A stretch of DNA of 64,000 bases from Alitta virens (GCA_932294295.1 OW028575.1:40054253-40118252); one strand, 5' to 3'; counted from the first letter of the stretch, positions 26,591 to 39,783 are shown. Notes: a model not told the origin generated them from the letters alone. Program-made: numbers and translations.

Positions 26591-26853
26591 ACATACACAA
26601 AAACAGTCTATATTTTGCATGGGAACAAGACTGAATGCAGCGTCACCGGCGTCATGAACGTCTTCAACTCGCAATTTATTTTAAGCATAACTCCGCCAAT
26701 TTTAGTCCAATTTTTTTAAATGTAAACTTTGTTCTTCCTTTTATGGGCATTTCGAACTTCATTCCGTATGATATGAAAAACAGATCACTTGGCTCGTATC
26801 AAACACTATTTCATGTTATATGACTGGAATTGGGGAATAAATTGAGTGGCTGG

Positions 26854-27219
26854 CACTTTGTCCGCCCATTAACGGATTATAGCCACCTAGTGAATCAATT
26901 TGTTTTTATACAATTTATTGAGCGACACATGCTTTCCTGAAAATGCACTTTTTCCGCCCAGTAACGGCTTATAGCCACCTGGTGAATCATTTTATTTTTA
27001 TACCATTTATTGAGCGACACATGTCATCCTAAAATGCACTTTTTCTGCCCAGTAACGGATTATAGCCACCTGGTGAATCAATTTGTTTTTATACCATTTA
27101 TTGAGCGACACATGTCTTCCTGAAATTACACTTTTTCCGCCCAGTAACGGATTATAGCCACCTGGTAAATCAATTTGTTTTTATACAATTTATTGAGCGA
27201 CACATGTCTTCCTGAAAAT
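26854..27219. repeat. 92-bp tandem repeat, 4 copies
   Basis: Units begin with CACTTTTTCCGCCCAGTAAC at 26854, 26946, 27038 and 27129, with spacings of 92, 92 and 91. Each carries GATTATAGCCACCTGGTGAA and TTATTGAGCGACACATG. Copies differ by only a few bases. Confidence 0.95.
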
Positions 27220-28840
27220 ATGATTCGGAATTTTACAGTTGGTATAATTGATATGTAAATTGTTTTTGACTTGTAGAGTGAAAGCTGTGCTTGATGAGTC
27301 ATTGGTGATACATGGACCTATATTTCGTGTTGAAGTTTAAGCTCCCTTGATGACTCATATGATGCTTGGTTTCACTAAACTTTTTACTTATGATCCTTAA
27401 GGATTAGCTACAGTGATACTGCCTGCCCTCTGGTAATAGAAAACTCTGGTAATAGCATAGACCTTTCAATTGCCCCAAGATGAGTCATAACTACCATATG
27501 AGGCATCATTGGATAATGGCCATTAGCCACCGGAACCGGTGGCTCCATGATTGGATAGACCAGCTATAGGAAACATAAAGGAGTGTGACTCTGACTGACT
27601 CATCAATGCAGTTTTTAGTAGAAGAAGAAAGGAAAAGTTTACACATCAATTCTATCAACTGTGACGTCACATGCAATGCAATGAAGTGCAACCAATTTTG
27701 ATTAGAAACAAGCTTAACAATCAAACAGTTGCCTACAGTAGACTTTAAACAATTGGACTGCCCTTCAATGCATTCGCCTATAACATATGCTGTGTACCGA
27801 AGACCCTAATCACTAAAGTGTTCTTATTAGAGCAGCAAACATTGCCTCAGTCTAACAAACCAAAGTTAGTATTACATTTAAATCTAAAATGCTAGTTTGT
27901 GTTATATTATAAACATTTGCATAGGCCTAAGTCTAAACGATTTGAATTTTACTTAGGCAATCGAAAATACATTTGTAGATTAGCTAGGCTGTAATTTTGT
28001 GGCTTTGAATTAGATGATTATATGATATTAGGTAATCTTAATAGTACTTAAAGTAGCCACAAGAAAGGGATCTATTTCGATGATCAAAAGAAATTTTTTA
28101 AATGTTCAGGAATTATGACAAAAGCTCAGGAAACCCTGTTTACTTGCGAAGCTTTATTGCTGAATCGACATCATAGGTCATTGTACATAGTGGATATATT
28201 ATGGTCTGTCCTGCAGATTACATAACACCTCTATTTACAGTAATGTCATTAATATTCATAAACACACAAGACCTGTAACATAAGGCTCAGTTGCAACAAA
28301 ATTGCTAACCCAATATGGATTAAACATGGTGGCCATATAAATCCACGTTTTTTGCACAACATGTGTATCCTCTGCAAACTGAAACACGTTGTAATAGTAT
28401 AATACGAGCTCTGGAGGTCACCGTGAACTTGTTGCAAGTAAATAACGAAATGAGACAAGAATTTGCCAATTGTAAATAAAAAAACACAAAATTGTGTCCA
28501 TTATAATTAAGAGCTCCAAGTGTTAAATTAGCATTGCAAAGAAAATAACAAAATGAGACAAAGAAAATGATAATTGTAAACAAAAAACGCATATATATAA
28601 TATAATTGAATAACAATCCAATCAGCTGATTGCAGGGCTATCTATGAGGTAGCTAAAATATATCAATGAAAACGGGCAGACAAAATACGTTTTTAGCTCG
28701 ATGTTTTGCCAGATATCAAGCCAGACATATAAATCCAACATAAACATTATATATTTATGTCATCATAATTAAGAACTTCAAGTTCCTTTTTTTCCTCAGT
28801 CAAGTGTCTTGTAACAGAGTTAATTATCGATAGTCCAGTC

Positions 28841-29195
28841 CAGGGACATCGATTCAGGGGGGGATGTGGGGATATATACCCCCACTTTCTGAGAAGGGGG
28901 GGGGGGATGATCAATGCAATCATCCCCCCACTGAAATTCACTAATGAAAATTACCCTTTTTCACACACTTTTGTTTTGGAACATTTGTGCTTTGTTAAAC
29001 AGCTTTACACTTGATATCACATATCAGTACAAGTTTATAAGTTTGGCATAAGTGATCCACCATTAATTTACCTCTTGGCCAGTGTCCACGCATTAACTGC
29101 TACTACTTGTACGAGCGAGGGAAAGTCACAGTGGGACAGAAAAAGTAGGCCTGCACCCCCCCCCCCCCAACCGCCAAGAAAAATCTACGCCCCTG
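28841..29195. mobile_element. hAT-type MITE, second copy
   Basis: Same internal sequence as 5992-6337, including the TTCACACACTTTTGTTTTGG stretch and the C-run before the 3' end. The termini are CAGGGACATCGATT and CTACGCCCCTG. No target duplication is recognisable, so its ends are more decayed than the first copy. Confidence 0.88.
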
Positions 29196-29748
29196 TCAGA
29201 TACAAATGTGCATGCAGCAAAGCAAAATTTGTTATATTGAAGGTACTGGCTCAGTGATGATTCACTAAAAACATAGACATTTTGAAATATCACATTATAT
29301 CCGATTGATCAATTTGTGCGAGGAAACATTATGCTATTTTAAGCATGACACGTAACTACAAAAACATAACACTGAACCAGCAGTTACATCATACATTGAA
29401 CAGATTTAGTTGACGCTTAACAATATGATATAGATCCTATAAAGACATGGCATTGTTAAATCTCCTAATACTGAGCTGCATATTTTTATGCTATGTTTTT
29501 ATAAAGTTCACACTGAACCTTTAATTCACAAAGTATGGCAGAATACAAGTGCATAAAAGTGAATTAATATGTCATTGTTAAAATATGCAAAAAAGCTTCA
29601 ACTATATTTCTCAAATCTTCTTTTTTAAATCATGGTAATCAAATATTACAATCAGTATAGAAATGTAAATATACAATCGGTATAGCAATGTAATTTTGAA
29701 TTTAATGTGAAATGATAACGTAATAAAATTCTAAAAAATATTTGTCAG

Positions 29749-29754
29749 TTTATT
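29749..29754 (-). terminator. Possible poly(A) signal just after the two-span protein stop
   Basis: AATAAA on the minus strand begins three bases after the stop codon, which would make an unusually short 3' UTR. Later signals may be used instead. Confidence 0.3.
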
Positions 29755-29757
29755 ATG

Positions 29758-32700
29758 CTATATCCACTCATTATCATCATCTGTGTCTTCGTTTGCGACG
29801 TCAACACCAGGGGAAGTAGTGGCGCTAGTAGCAGAGGAAGAGGAACCACGTGACTGCCTCCTTTTGACGAGTTCAAGGTCGGGAAGTCGTCTGCAATGAC
29901 ATTAGAAAACATAAATAAGCATGGCATACCACAACAGACAATCAACCCGAATCAAAAGCCATTCCTACATGGCCAATTGTGCCACGTGCGTTTTCCAGGG
30001 GTTTAGATAAACGCATGGAAATGCATGGTTTTGCCTCATTATAATTAGCCAAAAACCATGCCTTTTCCATGCATTTATTCATCTCATGGAAAACGCACTT
30101 GGCGCATTTGGCCATATACACCTAAATCTAAAAAGATCCGTTCAAGATTTGTGTGTTGTATTTAAGGTCAGGCCTACAAAGTCATCTCGGAAGTTTCCTA
30201 AACTTTAAACACATTTGGAGAGCAGTGTACTTCAGTTAGAGAAGGTCAATGAACTACAATACAACTCGATCAGGAGATGCTATGATGATCTCAAACACCA
30301 CTCCGCGAGGTCTCGTGGTTAAATGCCGGCCGTGTTAAGTCATATTAAGTTATGCTGCAAGTAGATGTGCAAGGCATCAAGCCTTACCATGATCTCATTA
30401 TGTCTGCCTCTGAGCTGGTTCATAACGAGCTGCTTCCATCAATTGACAATTGTAAATCTGCGAGGACTGTCCATACACAGTGTATAGTGATCCAGTGAGG
30501 TAATGATGTCATTGTGTCTCATGTATATTCATACTCAGTATGTTGCAAGCAAATTAGGTTTTCTGTTTCACAATTGCATATACTGTATTTGCCTTTTATG
30601 CTGTCAATATAGATTCATACTAATATTAGGCCTTAAGTTTTGTAAAGGTACCATGACAAAATGACACATTTTGTAACAATGACCATTGAACACACTACGT
30701 TGTTGCAACATTGTTAGATGGTTGCCATAAAGTCATGGCTGCAACGTTGCATCACAACATTACAACAACATTAATTGTTGCTCGTAAAATAAACTTCCAA
30801 CGTCAATTTTACTATGCTTAAAATGTTAGTTTTCACAGTAGAGTTGTCAGTAGTCATTTTAAGGTTCAGAATGCAGATAATTAGTTCCAAGCTATACATG
30901 TCAACATTGTAACTCAACGTAGCATCTACTTTGTTGGGACACTGATATGAAGTGTATTCTGGACCTTAAGTTTGATTGTACATTCATTATGTTAATACAT
31001 TAATTATGGCCATAAAGATCAATTAATGAACTGTTTCCGGGAAATCCGACTAACATAGGGTGAGTCCATTGATGTTGGAGAGGGGACTGTTAATATTTAA
31101 TAAATACCTTGGAACAATTAACCCAGCCACTTATGACCCATGGTCCCCCATTCAAGGTTGCACAATATTATTCAAGGAAGCCAAATATGCCTTTTTAGGC
31201 CTTTTTGTTAAGCCATCCAGGGTGTGAAGCAAAAGGTGTAGGTGATCAGACCACAGCCAAAAGGTTCACACACATCAGTGATGTCACGACCAACCTTAAA
31301 AAACTAGGCAGAAACAAAGTACCTGTGACCACAGCAAATGTATCAAAATCTATAAGAGATCTGACACAAAGGATATCTAAGGATTTAGATTCTGATACAA
31401 AAAAGGTTTTATGGGAACCCGCTGTAGAACTTCAGCCCGTTTTACTTTGGTTCGACAAAAATCTTTGGTTGCAAGATAGTATTTGCAACATTGTGGCTAC
31501 ATTCCTAGGAGACTACAATTTTATGCTGTGATAATGTAGTCTTGCAAAGAAATAGGTAACATAAAGACATTTGCAAAACATTATATAAAAATCACGACAA
31601 CTAGTTATTAATGTGGTAAATTGCTTTGTTTGTTTTATTGTAAATGTCAAAAACTGGTATGATTCTTGGTTTTGTAAGAAGATAAAATTGGTGTATAATT
31701 TGATGATGCTATTATCATGATGTGTTTTTTCAGTGTTATTTGGGAAAAAAATGTTATACTATCTAATATATGTGTCAATATTAAGATTTATATAAAAATT
31801 TAATTATGGGGGCAACTTAATATAGTTTCTATGGACTCTGTTGCAGCCCTTCTTGGTACCTGATTATTTATATGTAATTGTATGTTCTATTTATACATGT
31901 GTATTTGTATGTTTTTTTGTACCAAGAAAAAATAAAAAACTTCAACATTGTGGTGATTGAAGAGCAACGTTGCACCAACTTAATTTTTGTCAATGGGAAT
32001 ACCCGGGATAGATTGTTAAAAGAAGCTGGTGACATAGAGTTTGGGATTTTCCTTATATCTGTGATATTTTGAGCATTCATGAACCCCCTGAAAAAAATTT
32101 GTCTTATAGTATATGCGCAGTTGAATTGTGTAACAAGTCTCAGGAAACATGTCAAGTCAGTGCAGCGATAAGTTGTTTTGAATAATAGCATCCTCACTTT
32201 CAATTATAACAGTTTCCATGTATAACAAAACCATAAACAATATGGTCTTTCTGACATGCTCGTAATATCACAATGTATAGAGTTTTGAATGAGATCAAAT
32301 GACTAAGAAAGTAAGAAACGCAGTTCGCATAATGCATTAACCAATACCGCGTTTGGGTGCGCCCTACTCTTCTCTTTTCTATGTAAATCATATGTTGAGA
32401 TAATTGCGCATAAACTTAGGTTCTCAGACAGTTTGGGAAAGGACTTCGGCACCCAACCAGCCCGCCTCTCTTGCCGATTGTTTTTTGTCATGTACTGAAT
32501 TACTATTGCATCTATAGCATTGTTGTTGGTCTTATAAGATGCGTCTATGATAGAGGCGTCTGTGGATCTGTATAAAATCTCTTTACATACAATATTTGCG
32601 GAGATAATTGCGGTCGTGAGGGGGGTAAGTTAGTAACATTTGTGCCTCGAAAGTTCGTACTTTCGTGGTACGAAAGATAGTACTTTCGTAGAACGAAAGT

Positions 32701-35700
32701 TGCTACTCTCTTCGAGGGAAATGTAGTAATTTCTTTGGACGAAAGTTGGTACTTTTCTGGGGCGAAAGTGGGTAACTTTCGTGGCATGAAATTGGGATTA
32801 TGAAACAGAGAATTATTTTTAGAGTGCAGAGTTACATTTAGTTGGGCCAGTGTTACCTGTAAATCCAACATGTTCAATGTATAGACATCCCATGTTGGTT
32901 CGGCAACATAAATTACATGGACATAAATGCATTGTTGTGTATTTTTTCAATGTAACTTGTCTAGAACTTAGTCATTCGATACGATCAGCTTCCAAAGACA
33001 GACGTAAGAGATAATTAACATTGTTTAGAATATACATCTTGTTGCATAATGCATATCTGTTTTGTGGGTGGAGCCTTTTGCCTACCCCTGAACAAAGTGC
33101 ATGACCACACTGATAACATTTTTATGTTTCGTATCTTAAAGTGGTCCTCCAAGGTGCAATTTTTATTCATTATAGAACACCCAGCTGCATTGTGAAGTCA
33201 GCTGAAACAATTTGCACACACTTCTCATGGTATTTAATGGATAATCAATTTATAACACTACCTCGTTTCGGCTGTTATGCCCCAATTAAACACCCTGCTT
33301 GTAATGTGACCAGTGGAAGAAGTGAAGAGACTTCAGAACCCCGGCCTGTCACCCTGGCTAAATCCAGGTCAGGCCTGACTTAAGCAAATTTTGTAATGTT
33401 GGCGAATAGTGCTCAGTTTCATCCTTTATCAGAGGCTACGACCTACTGCAACTTTGCATCTGATAAAAAATAAGGGTTTAGTGCTGTATAGCGGACCCAA
33501 AATTATGCCCATATTTGGCACCCATAAAATATGAAAATAATTAAAAAAAAATCCATCTTTCGTACTGGTAAAGAAAGAATACATTTGTGAGTATCAGGGG
33601 TTTGGGGAAAAAGAAACAATAATAAGCTACGTTGTTGCCTTGAAGCTGCCATTTGTTTGTGAGGTCACATATTGAATTCAAGCATTTGACGTCATAGGCC
33701 TGGCAATGGGACTAACTAAATATGATCATAACTTTGGGTCCGCTATACTGCACTTTTTCCATAAACAATTTGCCAAAGATCAAAGTAGCCTGAAGTACGA
33801 TCTTAAATAAAATGTATTCAATTGGAAGTATTGTTCGAGTTTCATGCGTCATGCATTACACACATTTGGAGAAAATGACGACATGATTACTGCATATGGT
33901 AAATAAAAAAGGCATTGTTGGTTACATCAACTGTCACACTACAATAATTCAGTAAGATTATGTTTGATTTAAATATTCTGAATACTTAAACAGCAAACAA
34001 ACCAGCAAGTCAGTCCTGTGGTTTGTGCGTCATGCAGGGTTGATCAGTGCAACCGCTGTGTGATGTATGGGTCAGTTTTCTATGATCAATCAATATGTTT
34101 GTATTTACTTAAACTATTTGCTGAAACCGATGACGCATGGACAGCCATAATTTTAATATTCATGTCGAATGACTCACCTTCGCCTTCGGTTATTTTGTGT
34201 GTGTGGGAAGTAAACCTCAGGTAAATCCGACAAACGCTTGTTGCCAAGTGACATATCCTCTTTTTGGTGCAATCCATCAGCCCATGTTTTTGGTCTTTCA
34301 AGCGTTTCACTGTGGTGCCTCATTCGAGGTGACTCAGCCCCTTCTATGTCCCTCCTTGTTTCCTGATAATCCACTGAATTTGAGCTATAAGGTCTAGTTT
34401 GCCTTTGAGACATTTTTGATACATGTAAGTTTTCATTTTCTTCAATCTCTGAAGGGTTGCTTTTGACCTTCCGAAATAATGATCCATTTCGATGAACTCC
34501 TGCAGGTTCATTCTCAGGATCTGCTTGATAAGAATGCCTAAACATTTTTTGAGGCTTATTTGCTCTCTCATGTGACCAGTCATAATCCTGACCATACGCA
34601 ACGGTAGTTCGTTTTGCTCTCCCACCTGAATCTCTGTAATTTCTATCCCGTAAAATGCCTTTTTTTGAAGGTGGTATTTCAGAGTATCTGTCATCTATAT
34701 TACTCTTTGGTATATCCTGATCATCTTTCATATTGTCTTCTTCAGGAGTCTCTCTGTGAGATCCTGGGTAACTCAATTGTCTGTGCCTTCGACCGGACGA
34801 TCTGGGACTAGAATACTTGGCACCGGTAGAATAAGTTCTTGGCCTAGGGGATTTAGGGGGCACTGGATTTTGGGGTCTAAAGATTGTTATCACATCCTCA
34901 AATACAGTATCTTCCCCTGAACTCACCGCAATAGTTACTCTTTTTGTCTTGCTACCTCTCTCGCTGGATGCACTACTTGATGACGATGCATTGCGGGATT
35001 TTGTCAGGCTTCGTCTCGGTAGTTCATCCGACGTAAAGGCATATTCAGGAGTGTCACTAGATTTATCCGCATTGCCTTTTCTTGACTGCTTTTTGTTACT
35101 ACCGTAACCACTGTCATCTGAATGTTGTAGGCGAGATATTCCAGCATCTTCTTCAGAAACAGTTGTATTCGACGTGTCATGTGCAGACGACTGGTCAGAG
35201 ATGTCTTTACCCAGGGTTTGGGGATGCCACCGATGCACGTCAGTTGTATAATATGGTGGATCTGATCCTGTGACTAATGGTGACACTGGTCTTTCCTTTT
35301 TTATTGACTCATGATAATAAACTTGACCTGGGTGAAGCAAGTTTGGGTTTAAAGAATCTGACTTTTGGTCATCATCATTTCTTTGCATATCTGAGGTGGA
35401 ACCTCTGGAGCTTCTCGTGGAAGAACTTCTTTGATAAAACGACATATTTGGTGAAGAGTCGCATTGGAGTTCATTATAATCAGCACGTACAAGATAAGAG
35501 TCTGGTGACTCAGAGATGTACCAGGAAGATCTGTTGTTTCCTCTCACAGATACTGGGGAACTGCTGGCACTGCTGGATTTATCCTGATTAGTGTTTGTCA
35601 AAGACTGGAAAACAAAATGAGTTTCTAACGGGCTAAGCAAGGGCATTGGGCTTGAGGGACTTCCACTCCTCAGATGCCTAGAACTGGGTGATTGGTTCTT

Positions 35701-36213
35701 GATGATTGTCATAGGATTAATTTCTGAGGTGATAATAACACTGTCATGTTTGGGGGAAGGGTTCTTCATGATTCCCACCATGTCAGCAAGTGGAGTAGAG
35801 GGTGGAGTGTTCTCTGCAGACATTTGTGACTTTGGTGTTGTTGAATAAGCGTCATTGTCTGCGCCATCACTTCCAGCGGGGTCATTTTCAGTATTGCCAT
35901 TTTGCCTTCGTGCTTTAATTTTCTCTTGCTTATGCATTCTGAAGTACTTGACACAACCGATGGTACTTCCAACCAAGATTGAAAAGAAACCGAGTCCGAC
36001 GAGCACCGGACCATCCACCGAGAAGTGGCGAGACTTACTGGTGGAACTTCCTGAAGTCTTAGGTATCTGGGTGGGGCTGGCAGTTTGTGTTTCATCAGAT
36101 GAGGAGACATGAGCACCCACCATAAGATTCATTCCCACCAGGAGTAACACTGTTCCGATGACTCCTCCCACAACAAATGGAGACTTCCAAGACGTCAGGC
36201 ATTTCTGAGACAT
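29758..36213 (-). CDS. Two-membrane-span protein with long Ser-rich cytoplasmic tail (TMEM200-like layout)
   Basis: Two coding exons on the minus strand, 36213-34178 and 29890-29758, give 722 residues. The long frame appears to stop at 34174, but that stop overlaps a consensus donor (AAG/GTGAGT). An acceptor (CATTGCAG) at 29891 opens a phase-matched exon ending DDDNEWI and a stop. The start ATG has A at -3. Spans are predicted at residues 13-34 (FVVGGVIGTVLLLVGMNLMV) and 69-91 (PVLVGLGFFSILVGSTIGCV), with a 34-residue Ser/Thr loop between. The remaining 630 residues are polar and Ser/Arg-rich, with many S-P sites. Short loop, G-P-x-L/V-x-G-L/I-G before span two, and disordered tail resemble TMEM200 proteins. 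This is a likeness of layout only, and no function is assigned. A 5' non-coding exon may lie upstream. Confidence 0.75.
29966..30118. mobile_element. Palindromic TA-flanked MITE, copy 2
   Basis: Starts TACATGGCCAATTGTGCCAC and ends CATTTGGCCATATA, with the shared AACGCATGG core and TTATAATTAGC centre. CACGTG is intact in the left arm and is CACTTG in the right. Confidence 0.9.
32625..32808. repeat. 23-bp tandem repeat of short hairpins, about 8 copies
   Basis: Units follow CGAAAGTTNGTACTTTCGTG with starts at 32648, 32671, 32694, 32717, 32740, 32763 and 32786, plus a diverged unit before 32648. Within each unit CGAAAGT and ACTTTCG are inverse, so each can fold on itself. The open minus-strand frame across it is a by-product of the repeat. 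Confidence 0.88.
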
Positions 36214-37038
36214 CCTCCAGGATGACGGTGAACAAGGTCGGGCATCCTCAATCAGAAAAAAAATTATTATGTTCTTTGACTCACCAACGTTCCCAACTGA
36301 GAGCAGTCAGATTTTATTAAAGGCAATCCTTTTAAGCGCACTTTGTAGATATCCATTACACGAATCACAATTTTGGTCCACATCATCTAAATTAGCACAT
36401 GAATCATATTTCATGGATAGGATGCCATGAAACTTCCATGATAGATATTCCTTTGGTAAGTTAAGTCTATATCATGATGTAATGTGTTGCACAAAAGCAG
36501 TTGGTGGTATTTCCACTGTCGAGGCAGAGATATCACATACAGATTGATTTGGAAATCTGGTGAAACATCTAAAATCCACAAAATGTGGCCAGCAAAATCA
36601 GTTGATCCGTTGCACAGATGTTTGGCCCAACCAAACAGCAGCTGAAAAGATTACTGCGCTGTGCCTGAAATGTGACGTCATTAAGCAATCCTTAACAAAT
36701 GTACTGTATCCTTCCATCAGGAGATTGACTTAAGAAGTTAAAATTAATTGGTAACCTTGACTTGTTAGTTAAGACTGGACTGCCCACGTGTGCACTGGCC
36801 AAAACTGACGTAAAAACAAAATCAATAGCACGTGAGCACGAATCAAAAACTCATCTCATTTTAATATGTAAAATCTGCATTTGAATGCCCAGGACAGTGA
36901 TTGCTAACAGCTGCAGGTCAACCAGTTCAATTGCATTTACTGCATTGCGCTTTAGAAATTACATACTGTAGAATGAGCTGAATGTACTAAATTCTGCCAA
37001 TTTACTGAGATGGAGAATTGCATTACTGTGGATTTCAT

Positions 37039-37163
37039 AGACTTAGAAACTAAGCTCCAGAGGACGTCACGTGAATCCTGGACTCATTTTGGCTTAGGCA
37101 TTCCTTGGACCAATGAGAGCCCTGGATTCATGTGACGTCCTCTGGAGCTTAGTTTCCAAGTCT
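37039..37163. mobile_element. CRE-bearing MITE with 40-bp inverted ends
   Basis: Starts AGACTTAGAAACTAAGCTCC and ends with the inverse GGAGCTTAGTTTCCAAGTCT. The arms match at about 38 of 40 positions and include GACGTCAC and its inverse GTGACGTC. Related copies are at 3005, 48898, 59161 and 60100. Confidence 0.92.
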
Positions 37164-37418
37164 GTGGGTTTCTGCTGTAACACGAGACTACAGCCATCAC
37201 AGCAAACGACCCAGTCACGTTAGATTACTTTAGCTGTTGGGTCTATTCACTGAATGAAACTTGTCAGCCAGATTATTTAAGGTGAAATATGAGTTGACTC
37301 CTTATCTACTATCTGAATGAATCACAATTACCACTTGATGAGATGGGTTAAGTGATAAGAGATATATATCATGCAGTTTTTATAGTATGTGAAGCTGGCA
37401 GGTCAATTTTTTACTGAA

Positions 37419-37533
37419 ATAGCATTCCAAATCATATCAACTTTGGTGCTTTTTTCGGTGATGTCAAAGCGATGTTGTACTGTCGGCGGCTGATGTAGAA
37501 ATGACGCTGCCCCGATTTGGAATGCAATCTGGG
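37419..37533. mobile_element. 119-bp-type MITE, copy A
   Basis: Opens ATAGCATTCCAAATCATATC and closes GATTTGGAATGCAATCTGGG, the inverted ends of the family also seen at 47422, 48075 and 57007. The interior carries the shared GATGTTGTA motif. Confidence 0.85.
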
Positions 37534-37961
37534 TTGCAATGCATATTATTGTTTTAACCTAAACTGTGAAAAACATTTGTTGTTATTTTCTAGTAGCACT
37601 GTTGCACAGCACCTAACCGTAAAACTAAGATTCACTTCTGCTGTAGATTTTACAGTATCAAGCAATTTCTACTGTCAGTTATGCAAATCAACCTATAGAT
37701 GGTAGATGGGCATGTCATCAATATTCATTAAACCCAATATTTCAACTGATAAAGAAACAATATAATTATGATGAACGTCTATATTATTATGTTTACCTTT
37801 GTAATTCTGTTGTATTTTCTGTTTGATCATGCACAATTTATCATTGCAAAATAGTTTTTATTGGATGTTAGCAAGTTGTGGGCTGGACTTATTGCATGAC
37901 CCAAGTCCATGTTGAGTTGTCCCATGTTTGGTATACAAAATACACTGTATGACAGAAAAAC

Positions 37962-38107
37962 TACATGGCCAATTGTGCTACGTGCGTTTTCCATGCATTT
38001 GGATAAACGCATGGTTTTTTTTTACTTATTATAATTAGCTAAAAACCATGCGTTCTCATGCGTTTATCCTTCTCATGGAAAACGCACGTGGCACATTTGG
38101 CAATGTA
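37962..38107. mobile_element. Palindromic TA-flanked MITE, copy 3
   Basis: Starts TACATGGCCAATTGTGCTAC and ends GCACATTTGGCAATGTA, with the family core and a TTATAATTAGC centre. The right arm keeps CACGTG; the left has CTACGTG. Confidence 0.9.
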
Positions 38108-39783
38108 TGCGGAAAATTATTCTGGCACAATTTCACCTTAGACCTACTTTCTGACAAATATTTTTTGTTTTATCCTGGTCTTATTAGTGTCAGGAAATCA
38201 GCGTACATTTAGTCGTACATTAAATAGCATGACCCAAATATGTGATCATGTGACACCTTTTGTCCCATTAGTGAAAAGAAATTCAACGTTAATTGGTATT
38301 AGGCCTACGTAATACTACCTGAAGTACAGTAATTGTGACTTTCAGTTAGATCCTAAAGTATCTAAAGTGCAAGAATTAAGTAAATTGATGCTTTAATCTA
38401 ATGAGCTTGAAAGAAATTAATTTATTGTTTGTTGCATTATGAAATAGGCTTTTTTCCAAAGTAAATGTTTTTTCAATGAATTTACAAAATGATATGGCAC
38501 CAATTTCAAGATCAATGAAGTTGGCTACCCGAACCTACCCGAAGATGTACAGTTAGCTACCCGAACCCAGCTACCTGACAGCTAATGCCACATATTCCAA
38601 TATATTTAGAGTCATGGATTAACAAATAGGATTAAAGATATGTAATAAACCTTTCTTAAATGTTGCCATTATGCGTGTAATTTTAGGTGTATCATATCTG
38701 TGAAATACTGTAATCGTATAAAACGATTATTATTATTATAAAAATAATACAAATTAAATCGAATTTTTTAAAAACTTTTTCGGAGGTCTAACACGTTCGA
38801 ACCTTTTCCTTGAACAACTGTACTATATTTCAAAAATAATTTCGCAATTGTTTGGTTGCTAATATCATTTAATAAATATTGGTGGAAGCTTCCAAAAGCC
38901 CCACACTCTCATCTTGTGACAATATATTCTGCATTATGTACGGGATTAATGCCCAAATGTTTTTATAGGAATATTATCTACTATTGTTGCAAGGTTTTTC
39001 GGATCCACACTTTCACATTGTAACCGTTTAGTGGAATATTGTTGCAGAATTGTCACAGCCTGTGTGTATATTTCTCTTTTTATGCAAAAAAAATCTTGGC
39101 TGTCACTAGCAAATTTCTTGTAGGCATTTTTATCCAGTTATAAACACTGTTTAGCAATGGCTCAAACATGTCAGGTATGCAGTTATCCAGTATCTTCCAG
39201 ATGAATATTTCCCAAACTCCACTTATTTTGCCATTTTTGCGCCAGTTCATTTGATCGGACGAGAATAGATAAGCACCAATAATATGTAAATTCTATTCCG
39301 ATATTATGTATAGATAATTCAATTATATATGGGACAAGGTTCCTTATCGTCATATATGCCTAACCTATATAAGAGACTGTTGAACTCCAAGTAAGATTAC
39401 CGAAGATGTCAAATATCATGAGGTACAGTGACTTTTAACATACGTTGGCAACTATATAATTATTGTAACAATATACCCACATCATTAAGTTTCTATTGGT
39501 AGATTTATGTGATACAAATGTACAGCTCGACCCATATGTTCTAATATCGCTCACTGACAGAGTGTTATCAAAACAATAGAGGACTTTCGTAGTTGCTTGA
39601 AAAAAGACAAAAAATTGACCCACATTCTATTGGTTCTTTTTTCCATTTCACTCATGCAGATATCTCTGAAACGTTACAGTTCTTGATAATATACCTTGTG
39701 AAGTTATTTCACTTCAAACGACTGCTAAGAATTCATTCATCTGTATTGGTGACTCTCTGCAAATTTAGCAAAGAGATTCAACG

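Larger units (their letters stand above)
26301..29757. other. Intergenic region between convergent FREM2-like and two-span protein genes
   Basis: Contains the 3' stem-loop, the 92-bp tandem array and a hAT-type MITE copy at 28841-29195. Open frames here are short and match no family that I recognise. Confidence 0.7.
29891..34177. other. Long intron of the two-span protein gene
   Basis: Contains one palindromic MITE (29966-30118) and a 23-bp tandem array (32625-32808). The 109-codon plus-strand frame at 31205-31531 has no recognisable domain and I do not call it a gene. Confidence 0.65.
36214..39783. other. Divergent intergenic region between the two-span gene and the nuclear receptor
   Basis: Holds one CRE-bearing MITE (37039-37163), one 119-bp-type MITE (37419-37533) and one palindromic MITE (37962-38107). 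Promoters of both flanking genes must lie here or in unseen 5' exons. I cannot point to a convincing TATA box. Confidence 0.6.

Noticed and set aside
31205..31531. 108-codon plus-strand frame in the intron of the two-span gene
   Set aside because: No recognisable domain, no splice context and no neighbouring coding sequence. It may be a transposon fragment but cannot be supported.
32545..32877. 110-codon minus-strand frame with a repeated peptide pattern
   Set aside because: The peptide pattern follows a 23-bp DNA repeat whose period is not a multiple of three, so it is not a real protein repeat.
34174..34178. Stop codon ending the 679-codon minus-strand frame
   Set aside because: It overlaps a consensus donor and a phase-matched exon exists at 29758-29890, so it is probably intronic.
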